Assembly (NCBI GenBank): GCA_007121575.1
Contig: SKKJ01000038.1
Coordinates: forward strand, 1-7,306
Length of the DNA stretch: 7,306 nucleotides
Origin: Natronomonas sp.
GTDB taxonomy: Archaea > Halobacteriota > Halobacteria > Halobacteriales > Haloarculaceae
Direction: 5' to 3'
Under the pieces are notes generated by a model that was not told where the DNA came from, searched no databases, and saw nothing but the letters and a program-made list of their open reading frames with translations. Position 1 is the first letter of the stretch. The number at the start of each line of letters is the position of its first letter. Shown here one piece after another: positions 1 to 5,889 of the stretch. A program made the position numbers and the translations under genes.

Positions 1-90
1 AAGGTTTCACAGGACGATTCACCCGGCACGCCGATCGCGTTCTATTAACGGTTAAACCGCAGTCGAAACCGAATTCACTGCGAGTCGATC

Positions 91-98
91 TATAAAAG
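91..98 (-). promoter_or_regulatory. TATA-like element, possible promoter of a leftward gene off the window
   Basis: The minus strand reads CTTTTATA here, a good haloarchaeal TATA-like box. Transcription would begin near position 68. A GTG at 29-27 opens a frame running off the left edge, too short to identify. The same T-rich DNA could instead be part of the ilvE termination region. Bases 1-123 otherwise hold nothing I can identify. Confidence 0.3.
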
Positions 99-100
99 TG

Positions 101-129
101 CGTGAAAAGGTCTGAAAACGTATTCAGAC
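101..129 (-). terminator. Possible ilvE terminator: hairpin over the stop codon followed by T-rich DNA
   Basis: Read on the minus strand, GTCTGA (129-124) and TCAGAC (115-110) form a perfect 6-bp stem around an 8-nt loop, followed directly by CTTTTC and further on by CTTTTATA. The stop codon TGA lies in the 5' arm. Archaeal termination mainly needs T-rich non-template DNA, so the T tracts may matter more than the stem. Confidence 0.4.
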
Positions 130-1053
130 AACGGTGAACCAGTCATCGTATCCATCGAGTTTCCCCTCGACGAGGTCGAAGAACTGCTGTTGAATCTCTT
201 CGGTTATCGGACCGCGACTCCCGTTTCCGATCTCGGTGTCGTCAACGCTTCGAATGGGGGTAACTTCCGCTGCAGTTCCGGTGAAGAACAACTCGTCGGC
301 GGTGTACAACTGCCCGCGGCCGATCGAAGCCTCGTCGTGGACGGTGTAGCCGAGATCGCGAGCGAGTTCGATGACGGTATCGCGGGTGATTCCATCGAGG
401 ATGGATTCTGAGACGCCGGTCGTGAAGATTTCACCGTCGTTCACCATGAAGATGTTCTCGCCGGGGCCTTCGGCGACCTGTCCCTCCTTATTGAGAACGA
501 TCGCCTCGACGTAGCCGTTGCGCCGGGCTTCTTCACCGGCAAGCATCGAGTTGAGGTACGGACCAGTCGCTTTCACGTTGGTTGGGATCATGCTCGAGGC
601 GTGTTTTCGCCACGAAGAAACCATCACGTCGACGCCGTTTTCGATCGCGTCCTCGCCGAGGTACGCACCCCACGGCCAGCACGCGATGATCGTCCGTGAC
701 GGACAGTCCTTTGGAGAGACGCCAAGTGAATTATATCCGTAATAAACGAGGGGACGGATGTAACACGATCTCAGTTCCTGCTCGCGAATTAGCGTCAACG
801 TTGCATCGGTGAGTTCTTCGTGGGTGTGATCGATATCGTGATCGAGCACCTTCGCGGAATCGAAGAGGCGATCGAGATGCTCCTCCCAGCGGAACAATGC
901 CGGGCCGTCCGTTGTATCGTAACACCGCGCGCCCTCGAACACCCCGGTTCCATAATGCAACGAATGCGTTAACACGTGCGTCTGTGCGTCGTTCCAATCG
1001 ACGAACTCGCCGTCCATCCAGATGGTGTCGACGTCCATCTCCTCGAAAGACAT
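124..1053 (-). CDS. ilvE: Branched-chain amino acid aminotransferase (IlvE, PLP fold type IV)
   Basis: Cytoplasmic PLP enzyme that moves an amino group between glutamate and the 2-oxo acids of Leu, Ile and Val, the last step of their synthesis and the first of their breakdown. The 309-residue product is the usual IlvE length. It shows the N-terminal GTGVFEGARCY stretch (residues 36-45), the likely Schiff-base lysine K161 in NVKATGPYLNS, the class IV aminotransferase signature starting at EGPGENIF (195-202), the phosphate-binding SILDGITRDT region (217-226) and TGTAAEVTP (258-266). The frame is open for 51 more codons upstream, but that stretch is Ser/His/Pro-rich, unlike the family, and would overlap the divergent methyltransferase. 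The ATG at 1053 places MSFEEMDVDTIWMDGE at the expected N-terminus. The gene is divergent from the methyltransferase. Assignment is firm. Substrate range (branched-chain versus D-amino acid or aminodeoxychorismate lyase relatives) is inferred from overall similarity. Confidence 0.95.
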   Translation of the reverse strand: MSFEEMDVDTIWMDGEFVDWNDAQTHVLTHSLHYGTGVFEGARCYDTTDGPALFRWEEHLDRLFDSAKVLDHDIDHTHEELTDATLTLIREQELRSCYIRPLVYYGYNSLGVSPKDCPSRTIIACWPWGAYLGEDAIENGVDVMVSSWRKHASSMIPTNVKATGPYLNSMLAGEEARRNGYVEAIVLNKEGQVAEGPGENIFMVNDGEIFTTGVSESILDGITRDTVIELARDLGYTVHDEASIGRGQLYTADELFFTGTAAEVTPIRSVDDTEIGNGSRGPITEEIQQQFFDLVEGKLDGYDDWFTVV

Positions 1054-1155
1054 AGTTCGTCTGTGGTGGCGGTCTGTAATGAGTGTTGACGATTCTTTTG
1101 GATGTTTCGAGAACGCACGAACTGGCATCGCCGACTGCGGAGACGAATCCGGGGA

Positions 1156-1168
1156 GTTATGACTTAAA
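1156..1168 (+). promoter_or_regulatory. Weak TATA-like element for the methyltransferase gene
   Basis: GTTATGACTTAAA includes GTTATG centred about 28 bp before the ATG at 1187, the spacing of a leaderless transcript. The match to a haloarchaeal TATA box is only moderate. On the opposite strand a poor candidate (TCATTACA, 1082-1075) lies at the right distance for ilvE. No other clear element was seen in the 133-bp divergent gap. Confidence 0.35.
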
Positions 1169-1186
1169 GGATCCAACTGGATTCCA

Positions 1187-1840
1187 ATGGGAGTGCTCGA
1201 AGACAAGGCTCGTGCGCGCCTCTTTTATAAATATCTCTCGCGGGTGTACGACCGGGTCAATCCGTTTATTTGGGACGAACAGATGCGTGATGAAGCCATC
1301 GAGTGGTTTGGTATCGAGGCGGGCGATCGCGTCCTCGATGTCGGCTGTGGAACGGGATTCGCGACGGAGGGGCTGATAAAGCACACTGACGACGTTTGGG
1401 GACTCGATCAGTCCGCACACCAGCTAGAGCGAGCGTTCTCGAAATTCGGCAAGCGCGGTCCCGTGAAATTCCATCGCGGTGACGCCGAACGACTCCCGTT
1501 CGCCGACGACTCGTTCGATGCGTACTGGTCGTCCGGTTCCATCGAGTATTGGCCGAACCCCGTCGCGGCGCTCCGAGAGGCACGCCGAGTGACGAAACCG
1601 GGCGGGCCCGTGCTCGTCGTCGGCCCGGATTATCCGAGATCGACGCTGTTCGCGAAACTCGCTGACGCGATCATGCTGTTTTACGATGAGGAGGAAGCCG
1701 ACAGGATGTTTTCGGAGGCGGGGTTTGAAGCGTTCGAACACCGGATTCAACAACGCGCGCCGGGCACCCCGAGAGCGATCACGACGATCGCTCGCGTTCC
1801 AACCGAGACGTCGACAGCGGACGAGACCAACGAACAATAG
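1187..1840 (+). CDS. SAM-dependent methyltransferase, similar to plant VTE3 (MPBQ/MSBQ methyltransferase)
   Basis: Probable class I SAM methyltransferase of 217 residues acting on a prenylated quinone or quinol ring. SAM-binding motif I is VLDVGCGTG (49-57); DQS (74-76) follows strand 2, GDAERLPF (98-105) is the adenine-side loop, and motif II is SSGSIEYWPNP (115-125). Beyond the general fold, the blocks YLSRVYDRVNPFIW (16-29), GSIEYWP (117-123), REARRVTKPGG (130-140), GPDYP (146-150) and MLFYDEEE (163-170) match what I recall of Arabidopsis VTE3, which methylates the ring in plastoquinone and tocopherol synthesis. Haloarchaea use menaquinones, so a menaquinone or methylmenaquinone ring is the likely substrate (inference). 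The plant enzyme's C-terminal membrane helix is absent; the tail is short and polar. The ATG at 1187 fits the weak upstream TATA element. The gene stands alone and is convergent with the pilin-like gene. Class is firm, substrate is not. Confidence 0.85.
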   Translation: MGVLEDKARARLFYKYLSRVYDRVNPFIWDEQMRDEAIEWFGIEAGDRVLDVGCGTGFATEGLIKHTDDVWGLDQSAHQLERAFSKFGKRGPVKFHRGDAERLPFADDSFDAYWSSGSIEYWPNPVAALREARRVTKPGGPVLVVGPDYPRSTLFAKLADAIMLFYDEEEADRMFSEAGFEAFEHRIQQRAPGTPRAITTIARVPTETSTADETNEQ

Positions 1841-1845
1841 CGCCG

Positions 1846-2307
1846 TCAGACGGTCGTTTCGAGGTTCGCAATACGCCGTCCATCGGCGAAAAGTTCGACG
1901 GAGACCGTATCACCAGCGTGCGGCATCGGATCGTTTGTTTCGGCGATCTGAAACGAGGCTGTCTCGCCTGCGCGCCACTGCTGTGATGTCGCGCTATTGA
2001 ACGCTCCCGTTGGGCCGCTTCCGAACCCGCGAGCCGAAAAGAACGGTACCGGTGGCTGCTGTTCGAGCGGTTTGCCGCCGACGTGAACGCGAAGTTCCAA
2101 CGCGGTCGGATCGATTGTATCGCCACCGCGATGAACGATCCGTACCTCGCCGGTCGAGTCGGCGCTGAGATCGAATGCCGCGGTCGAAACCGTCGATGGC
2201 ATCGTGGTATATGTTGTCGCACCTGCACCGACGGCGACCGCAAGCGCGATCGTCACAGCGAGCAAGCAGACGACACCGAATACCGGGGAAAGCGCACGTG
2301 TTGACAT
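1846..2307 (-). CDS. Small type IV pilin-like protein
   Basis: A 153-residue protein with the N-terminus of a haloarchaeal type IV pilin: a short charged leader MSTRA, then LSPVFGVVCLLAVTIALAVA as the hydrophobic assembly helix (residues 6-25). R4-A5 followed by L6-S7 fits the site cut by the archaeal prepilin peptidase PibD, as in pilins that begin RAVSPV. After cleavage the product would be a pilus subunit or a pseudopilin-like envelope protein. The rest (about 35-153) is probably beta-rich and outside the cell; it has no cysteines and I recognise no second domain. A GTG at 2322 would add five residues, but a strong TATA element centred 26 bp before the ATG at 2307 favours a leaderless start there. 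No pilus ATPase or platform gene (PilB/PilC) is present, so any filament machinery must be elsewhere. The stop lies 5 bp from that of the convergent methyltransferase. Confidence 0.8.
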   Translation of the reverse strand: MSTRALSPVFGVVCLLAVTIALAVAVGAGATTYTTMPSTVSTAAFDLSADSTGEVRIVHRGGDTIDPTALELRVHVGGKPLEQQPPVPFFSARGFGSGPTGAFNSATSQQWRAGETASFQIAETNDPMPHAGDTVSVELFADGRRIANLETTV

Positions 2308-2329
2308 GCGGGTATTGGCCACGTATTCG

Positions 2330-2337
2330 TATAAAAA
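2330..2337 (-). promoter_or_regulatory. TATA element of the pilin-like gene
   Basis: TTTTTATA on the minus strand, centred about 26.5 bp before the ATG at 2307. This is one of the clearest promoters in the window and it decides the start codon. It shows the pilin-like gene can be transcribed apart from the gene upstream of it. The 93-bp gap also holds a pyrimidine-rich minus-strand tract (2357-2343), which may help end the upstream transcript. Confidence 0.7.
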
Positions 2338-2400
2338 CCGTCGGGAGAGAAAGAACGGTATACAAACGCAGTGAGATAACCGGTGGATGTCGGGGGCGAG

Positions 2401-3618
2401 TCACCGAAGGGACGTATCGAGCGTCACCGTCTCATCGTTGTACGTCGCATTCACCGTCGTGGTACCACGAGGTGCAACCGTCCAGAGCCGGTCACCACCT
2501 GTCGAGCCGATCGACTCATCGTTCAGTTCGATCGCTGCGTTGACCGGTTCGTCGGTCGTGGTATCGACAACGGAGACGCCGAGTGGCCCACCGGCTCGAG
2601 TCGTGTTAACGATCAGTCGAAGGTCGCCCTCCGTCCGCTCGTATACCGTTGTCGGCATCGAACCGGGATCAAGCCACTGCTTCTCATAGAGAATTTCCGT
2701 TGAACCGCTGTCGAGATACGTCTCGAGCGTTCCGTGCGGATGGCTCGCCCCAAACCGATAGAGCCGGACCTGTGCCGGTCCGATCGCGTCGATCCCGTCG
2801 AAGCTGTTTATCGCCCACGGGTACAGTTCGGTGAATCGGTCCAAGGCCGGCGATGGGTTTCCGCCGTACTGGTCGGAGGTATCGGCTCGTTTTGCCGTCG
2901 GATCATGGGCTTCTCTGAGGTACGTTCCCCGTGGAGAGACGGTCGACAAAATCACGCCTTCGTCGACGGTTTCGACGTACACTCGGGATGTCGTCCCTCT
3001 TTCAAACGTTTGCGTCACCTGTGCTCTCACCGGCCCATCCATCGGCATCAAGCGGATCTGTTCGGTCGCGGCTTGTTCTCTGAGATCGTCGATTCCGTGA
3101 TCATCGGCAGTCGTCTCGAGCCATTCGAGTGCCTCCCGTGTCGCCTCGGCTTCACGGTGAACTGTCGAAAGCGTCCGGAGCAGTTCGTACTCGCTCACGG
3201 AGCCGTCGTTGAACTGCCGTATCGCTCGACGTTCTTTCGTTTCGATTTCGGTGGTTCGTTCAGAGAGCTGTGCGGCACCGCGTTCGAGTACGATTCGACG
3301 ATCGGTATCGGAGTCGGCGTTTTGATACTGGCGCTGGAGCGTTTCATGGATGTAGACGCTCCGAAGTTCGCCGGAATCGGCTTCGATCGCTCCAGCGACG
3401 TCGAGTCCGACGGTTCGTTTCTCGGTTCGATCGATCACCCCCGGTTGCGGGGCGAGATACGCCGAAGAGTTTTGCACAGTGACGACGGACATCGGTCGGT
3501 CCGACTCGTTCGCGACCTGTAGCGGTCCATGGGCCGTGTCCGAAGCGACGATTGCGGCACCGCCGACCGCCACCGCACAGAGGAGAAGGGCAATAACGAA
3601 GACACGGGTTCCGGTCAT
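2401..3618 (-). CDS. Uncharacterised secreted or membrane-anchored protein, helical middle and Ig-like C-terminus
   Basis: A 405-residue protein of unknown function, probably a haloarchaea-specific family (it recalls proteins carrying DUF7094/DUF7096 labels, from memory and uncertain). Residues 5-26 (RVFVIALLLCAVAVGGAAIV) form a signal peptide or N-terminal anchor. A segment with YLAPQPGVIDR (54-64) and VGLDVAGAIEAD (70-81) follows. Residues about 85-190 are charged and helical, likely coiled coil, rich in Glu, Arg and Gln. The middle part (about 205-335) is mixed, with a conserved-looking ELYPWAINSFDGI stretch (264-276). The end (about 345-405, VSVVDTTTDEPVNAAIELND onward) looks like a carboxypeptidase-regulatory or Ig-like beta sandwich. 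There is no C-terminal transmembrane segment or sorting motif. The frame is open 20 codons further upstream, but the hydrophobic N-terminus and a TATA element 25 bp away support the ATG at 3618. No catalytic motif was found, so a binding, scaffold or sensor role is more likely than an enzyme. Confidence 0.8.
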   Translation of the reverse strand: MTGTRVFVIALLLCAVAVGGAAIVASDTAHGPLQVANESDRPMSVVTVQNSSAYLAPQPGVIDRTEKRTVGLDVAGAIEADSGELRSVYIHETLQRQYQNADSDTDRRIVLERGAAQLSERTTEIETKERRAIRQFNDGSVSEYELLRTLSTVHREAEATREALEWLETTADDHGIDDLREQAATEQIRLMPMDGPVRAQVTQTFERGTTSRVYVETVDEGVILSTVSPRGTYLREAHDPTAKRADTSDQYGGNPSPALDRFTELYPWAINSFDGIDAIGPAQVRLYRFGASHPHGTLETYLDSGSTEILYEKQWLDPGSMPTTVYERTEGDLRLIVNTTRAGGPLGVSVVDTTTDEPVNAAIELNDESIGSTGGDRLWTVAPRGTTTVNATYNDETVTLDTSLR

Positions 3619-3636
3619 ATCTGGTCGTTGGTCCGG

Positions 3637-3648
3637 AATAATAAAAAT
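3637..3648 (-). promoter_or_regulatory. TATA element of the coiled-coil surface protein gene
   Basis: The minus strand reads TTTTTATTATTC, centred about 25 bp before the ATG at 3618, so the transcript is probably leaderless. It sits in the 152-bp divergent gap shared with the membrane regulator. Confidence 0.6.
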
Positions 3649-3718
3649 CCGCCCGTCTTTAGCGGTTGCTGAACGCACGTCTGAGCGCCGTCGAAACAGT
3701 TCATCAACGGCGGAGACA

Positions 3719-3724
3719 TTTTAT
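3719..3724 (+). promoter_or_regulatory. TATA-like element of the membrane winged-helix gene
   Basis: TTTTAT is preceded by the purine-rich GGAGACA, a possible TFB recognition element. Its centre predicts a transcript start near 3747-3748, which leaves a leader of about 23 nt before the chosen ATG at 3771. No Shine-Dalgarno sequence is visible in that leader. Confidence 0.45.
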
Positions 3725-3770
3725 CTCGGGATGGAAAGCGTTTTGCCATGCGGGTGTCCATGCTATATTT

Positions 3771-4907
3771 ATGCGGCATGGGGTTCCCGTATTGCTGTGT
3801 GCCCTCCTCATTTGCTCCGTCGTGTTCGGTGCCGTTCCGGCCGCTGGACAGCCACAGCCCGGGGAGACACACCTCGAGGTCCAACTGCAGGATAACGGCG
3901 ATGCCGAGTGGAGCGTGACCGTTGCGGTACCGATCGAAGACGACGATGATCGAGCGGACTTCGAGGCGTTCAGCGGGCGATTCGAAGCGGGAGCGGTGGA
4001 CATCGATCTCGGAGTCGATGCATTCGAGCGGGCGGCAGCACAGGCAGCCCCCGAAAGCGATCGGGAGATGGAGATCAACTCGGTTCGCCGTGAAAGCGAG
4101 GTCGTCAACGAAACCGAAAACGGAGAAATCGTCTCCGAGAAGGGGCTGCTCCGAGTGCGCTTTACGTGGGATTCGTTCGCTCGGATAGACGACGATGACA
4201 CGCTCTACGTCGATGACGTGTTCAACACGACAGATGGAACGTGGCTCCCCGGACTCTCGGTGGACCAATCGCTGACGATTCGGTCACCGCCGGGATACGG
4301 CGGCCCATCGACGTCACCGATCGGTGCCGATAGGGGAGACCTCCACTGGGAAGGACCGATGACGTTCGAACCGGGATATTTCACGATCGTGTATCCGGCC
4401 AGTTCGCCCGGACCGGGGCCCACACCGGATAACGGGCCTTCGACGGCGCTCGTGATCGGTGCGATCGTATTGAGCGGTGGAGCGCTCTTGGTAGGGCTGT
4501 ATTTATTGCTGGTTCGTCGTCGGGCAGACGGATCCGATGGTACACCGAACGATAATGTGATCGGGTCGACCCTCTCAACGGAGTTGGGAGAGACGTCCGA
4601 CGAAGCGACAGGAGGTTCCAAAGCAGACGTGACACCGCCGGAGCCGGACGCGTCTCCGACGGAGCAGGATCTCGATCTGCTTTCGGACGAAGAGCGGGTC
4701 GAACATCTACTCGAGGAGAACGGAGGTCGGATGAAACAGGCGATGATCGTCAAGGAGACCGACTGGTCGAACGCGAAGGTCTCACAACTCCTGTCATCGA
4801 TGGACGAAACCGGCCAGGTCGACAAACTTCGGATCGGCCGAGAGAATCTGATCAGCCTTCCGGGAGAGGGTGTCAACGAGATCAAACGCGACGCCGAGGA
4901 GAAATAG
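3771..4907 (+). CDS. Membrane protein with extracellular domain and cytoplasmic winged helix (putative one-component regulator)
   Basis: A 378-residue protein whose layout suggests a membrane-bound transcription regulator. A signal peptide (1-26, core VPVLLCALLICSVVFGAVPA) leads into an acidic, beta-rich extracellular domain (about 32-210, starting THLEVQLQDNGDAEWSV). A Pro/Gly linker (211-222) and one transmembrane helix (224-248, ALVIGAIVLSGGALLVGLYL) end in RRR at 249-251, placing the C-terminus inside. An acidic linker (252-302) joins a winged helix (about 303-365) with the HTH around MIVKETDWSNAKVSQLLSSM and the wing around KLRIGRENLISLP. This recalls haloarchaeal proteins annotated DUF7345 plus DUF7343 (from memory). 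The hydrophobic segment begins right after the ATG at 3771. The frame is open 35 codons further upstream, but that part is unlike a haloarchaeal protein. Targets may include the divergent surface-protein gene (inference). DNA binding is not proven. Confidence 0.8.
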   Translation: MRHGVPVLLCALLICSVVFGAVPAAGQPQPGETHLEVQLQDNGDAEWSVTVAVPIEDDDDRADFEAFSGRFEAGAVDIDLGVDAFERAAAQAAPESDREMEINSVRRESEVVNETENGEIVSEKGLLRVRFTWDSFARIDDDDTLYVDDVFNTTDGTWLPGLSVDQSLTIRSPPGYGGPSTSPIGADRGDLHWEGPMTFEPGYFTIVYPASSPGPGPTPDNGPSTALVIGAIVLSGGALLVGLYLLLVRRRADGSDGTPNDNVIGSTLSTELGETSDEATGGSKADVTPPEPDASPTEQDLDLLSDEERVEHLLEENGGRMKQAMIVKETDWSNAKVSQLLSSMDETGQVDKLRIGRENLISLPGEGVNEIKRDAEEK

Positions 4908-4967
4908 AGTTCCGGGGAAACCCGAACGGCCCACCACGCGAAAGGCACTCAGTATCGGTTCAGCACA

Positions 4968-4983
4968 CAAGAGACTTGTCTTG
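4968..4983. promoter_or_regulatory. 16-bp dyad, candidate operator 1 upstream of etfB
   Basis: CAAGA and TCTTG arms, a perfect 5-bp inverted repeat around a 6-bp centre (GACTTG). It is about 80 bp upstream of the etfB TATA-like element, where an activator or a second repressor dimer could sit. Short dyads also arise by chance, so this is a candidate only. Confidence 0.3.
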
Positions 4984-4997
4984 AATTCGGAGCAGAG

Positions 4998-5013
4998 GTT
5001 GAACATTGTCAAC
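4998..5013. promoter_or_regulatory. 16-bp dyad, candidate operator 2 upstream of etfB
   Basis: GTTGA and TCAAC arms around ACATTG, the same 5-6-5 layout as the dyad at 4968-4983. Its centre is exactly 30 bp away, close to three helical turns. Both units share TTGTC across the centre and right arm, but the outer arms differ in sequence. Confidence 0.3.
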
Positions 5014-5074
5014 AAGTAACCCGGAAGAGGCGAACGCCGTTCGATTCGGAAACGTTTAACCACGGACGATCATC

Positions 5075-5087
5075 AGTACAACGTACT
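5075..5087. promoter_or_regulatory. 5-3-5 dyad at the predicted etfB transcription start
   Basis: AGTAC and GTACT arms around AAC form a perfect inverted repeat 7 bp before the etfB ATG, covering the transcript start predicted from the TATA-like element. A protein bound here would block initiation; alternatively it could form a very short hairpin in the leader. Confidence 0.35.
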
Positions 5088-5094
5088 AGCCGCC

Positions 5095-5889
5095 ATGAAA
5101 ATACTCGTCACTGTCAAAGAGGTAGCCGAAGTCGACGACGAGTTCGAAATCGACGGGCTCGACATCGCCGAGAGCTCCCTCGAATACGATCTCAACGAGT
5201 GGGACGACTACGCCATCGAGGAGGCCGTCCAAACGAGCGAAGCGCACGACGACGTGGAAGTCGTCACAGTCACCGTCGGCCCAGAGCGCGCCGAAGAGAC
5301 GATCCGTATGGCGCTCGCGAAAGGAGCAGACCGCGCGATCCGTATCTGGGATGACGCACTCGAAGAAGCACAGTTCCTCGACATCGAGACGAAGGCCGCG
5401 CTTATCGCCGCCGTCGCCGAGGAAGAACAGCCGGATCTCGTGCTCTCCGGTGTCCAAGCCGGCGACGACTCGAACGGTGCGACGGGCGTCGCACTCGCGG
5501 AAGCGATCGGCTTTGAGTGGGCCGCCGTCGTCAACGAGCTCGAACTCGACGCTGATTCCGGTGTCGCCGCCGTCCACCGCGAACTCGAGGGAGGAATCGA
5601 AGAGCTCACCGATGTCGAACTACCTGCAGTGTTGACGATCCAGACGGGTATCAACGAGCCGCGCTACGCGAGCCTCCGTGGGATTCGGCAGGCTCAGCGA
5701 AAGCCGCTCGAGGCGCGTGACCTATCCGAGATCGGCCTCGATGCCGATATTGTCGACTCCTCGATTGAGCGAACCTCGATGTACGAACCCGAATCCGAAA
5801 GCGACGCGACGGTTTGGGAGGGAAGCGCCGAGGAGACCGCTGCGGAACTGGCTGCGTTCCTCCGCGACAAGGGGGTGGTCGAAGGATGA
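5095..5889 (+). CDS. etfB: Electron transfer flavoprotein beta subunit
   Basis: Smaller subunit of the cytoplasmic ETF heterodimer, which takes electrons from flavoprotein dehydrogenases (acyl-CoA dehydrogenase type) and passes them on, usually towards quinones. The 264 residues match the family length. Visible features are MKILVTVKEV (1-10), YDLNEWDDYAIEEAV (31-45), the nucleotide-binding loop SGVQAGDDSNGATGVALAE (118-136), the ETF-beta signature running from VHRELEGGIEEL to LPAVLT (160-181), and the PRYASLRGI loop (189-197). The bound nucleotide is AMP in canonical ETFs and a second FAD in electron-bifurcating ones; I cannot tell which from the sequence alone. The ATG at 5095 gives the standard N-terminus. 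The stop overlaps the etfA start (ATGA), indicating one operon and coupled translation. The family call is very secure; physiological partners are unknown. Confidence 0.96.
   Translation: MKILVTVKEVAEVDDEFEIDGLDIAESSLEYDLNEWDDYAIEEAVQTSEAHDDVEVVTVTVGPERAEETIRMALAKGADRAIRIWDDALEEAQFLDIETKAALIAAVAEEEQPDLVLSGVQAGDDSNGATGVALAEAIGFEWAAVVNELELDADSGVAAVHRELEGGIEELTDVELPAVLTIQTGINEPRYASLRGIRQAQRKPLEARDLSEIGLDADIVDSSIERTSMYEPESESDATVWEGSAEETAAELAAFLRDKGVVEG

Larger units (their letters stand above)
4908..5094 (+). promoter_or_regulatory. etfBA upstream region with TATA element and three dyads
   Basis: The 187-bp gap holds the likely etfBA promoter. GTTTAAC (5054-5060) preceded by CGGAAAC is a plausible TATA element with its TFB site, predicting a start near 5083 and a leader of about 12 nt. 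Three short inverted repeats lie around it, listed separately. No Shine-Dalgarno is visible before the ATG. Confidence 0.5.

Noticed and set aside
1054..1206. 51-codon N-terminal extension of ilvE (minus strand)
   Set aside because: It is Ser/Pro/His-rich, absent from the family as I know it, and would overlap the start of the methyltransferase gene. The ATG at 1053 gives the usual length.
2734..3522. 262-codon open frame on the plus strand
   Set aside because: It lies wholly antisense to the 405-residue surface protein, is rich in Arg, Cys and Phe unlike a haloarchaeal protein, and has no recognisable domain. Long antisense frames are common in such DNA.
3615..4268. 217-codon open frame on the minus strand spanning the divergent promoter region
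   Set aside because: It covers both promoters and the N-terminus of the regulator gene, and its composition is not haloarchaeal-like. It is a by-product of the real frame opposite.
4205..4948. 247-codon open frame on the minus strand
   Set aside because: It is antisense to the membrane regulator, dominated by Ser, Arg and Pro, and has no motif or promoter of its own.
5086..5577. 163-codon acidic open frame on the minus strand
   Set aside because: Its acidic composition mirrors the complementary codons of etfB (GTC/GAC, CTC/GAG). etfB is certain and no feature supports a gene opposite it.
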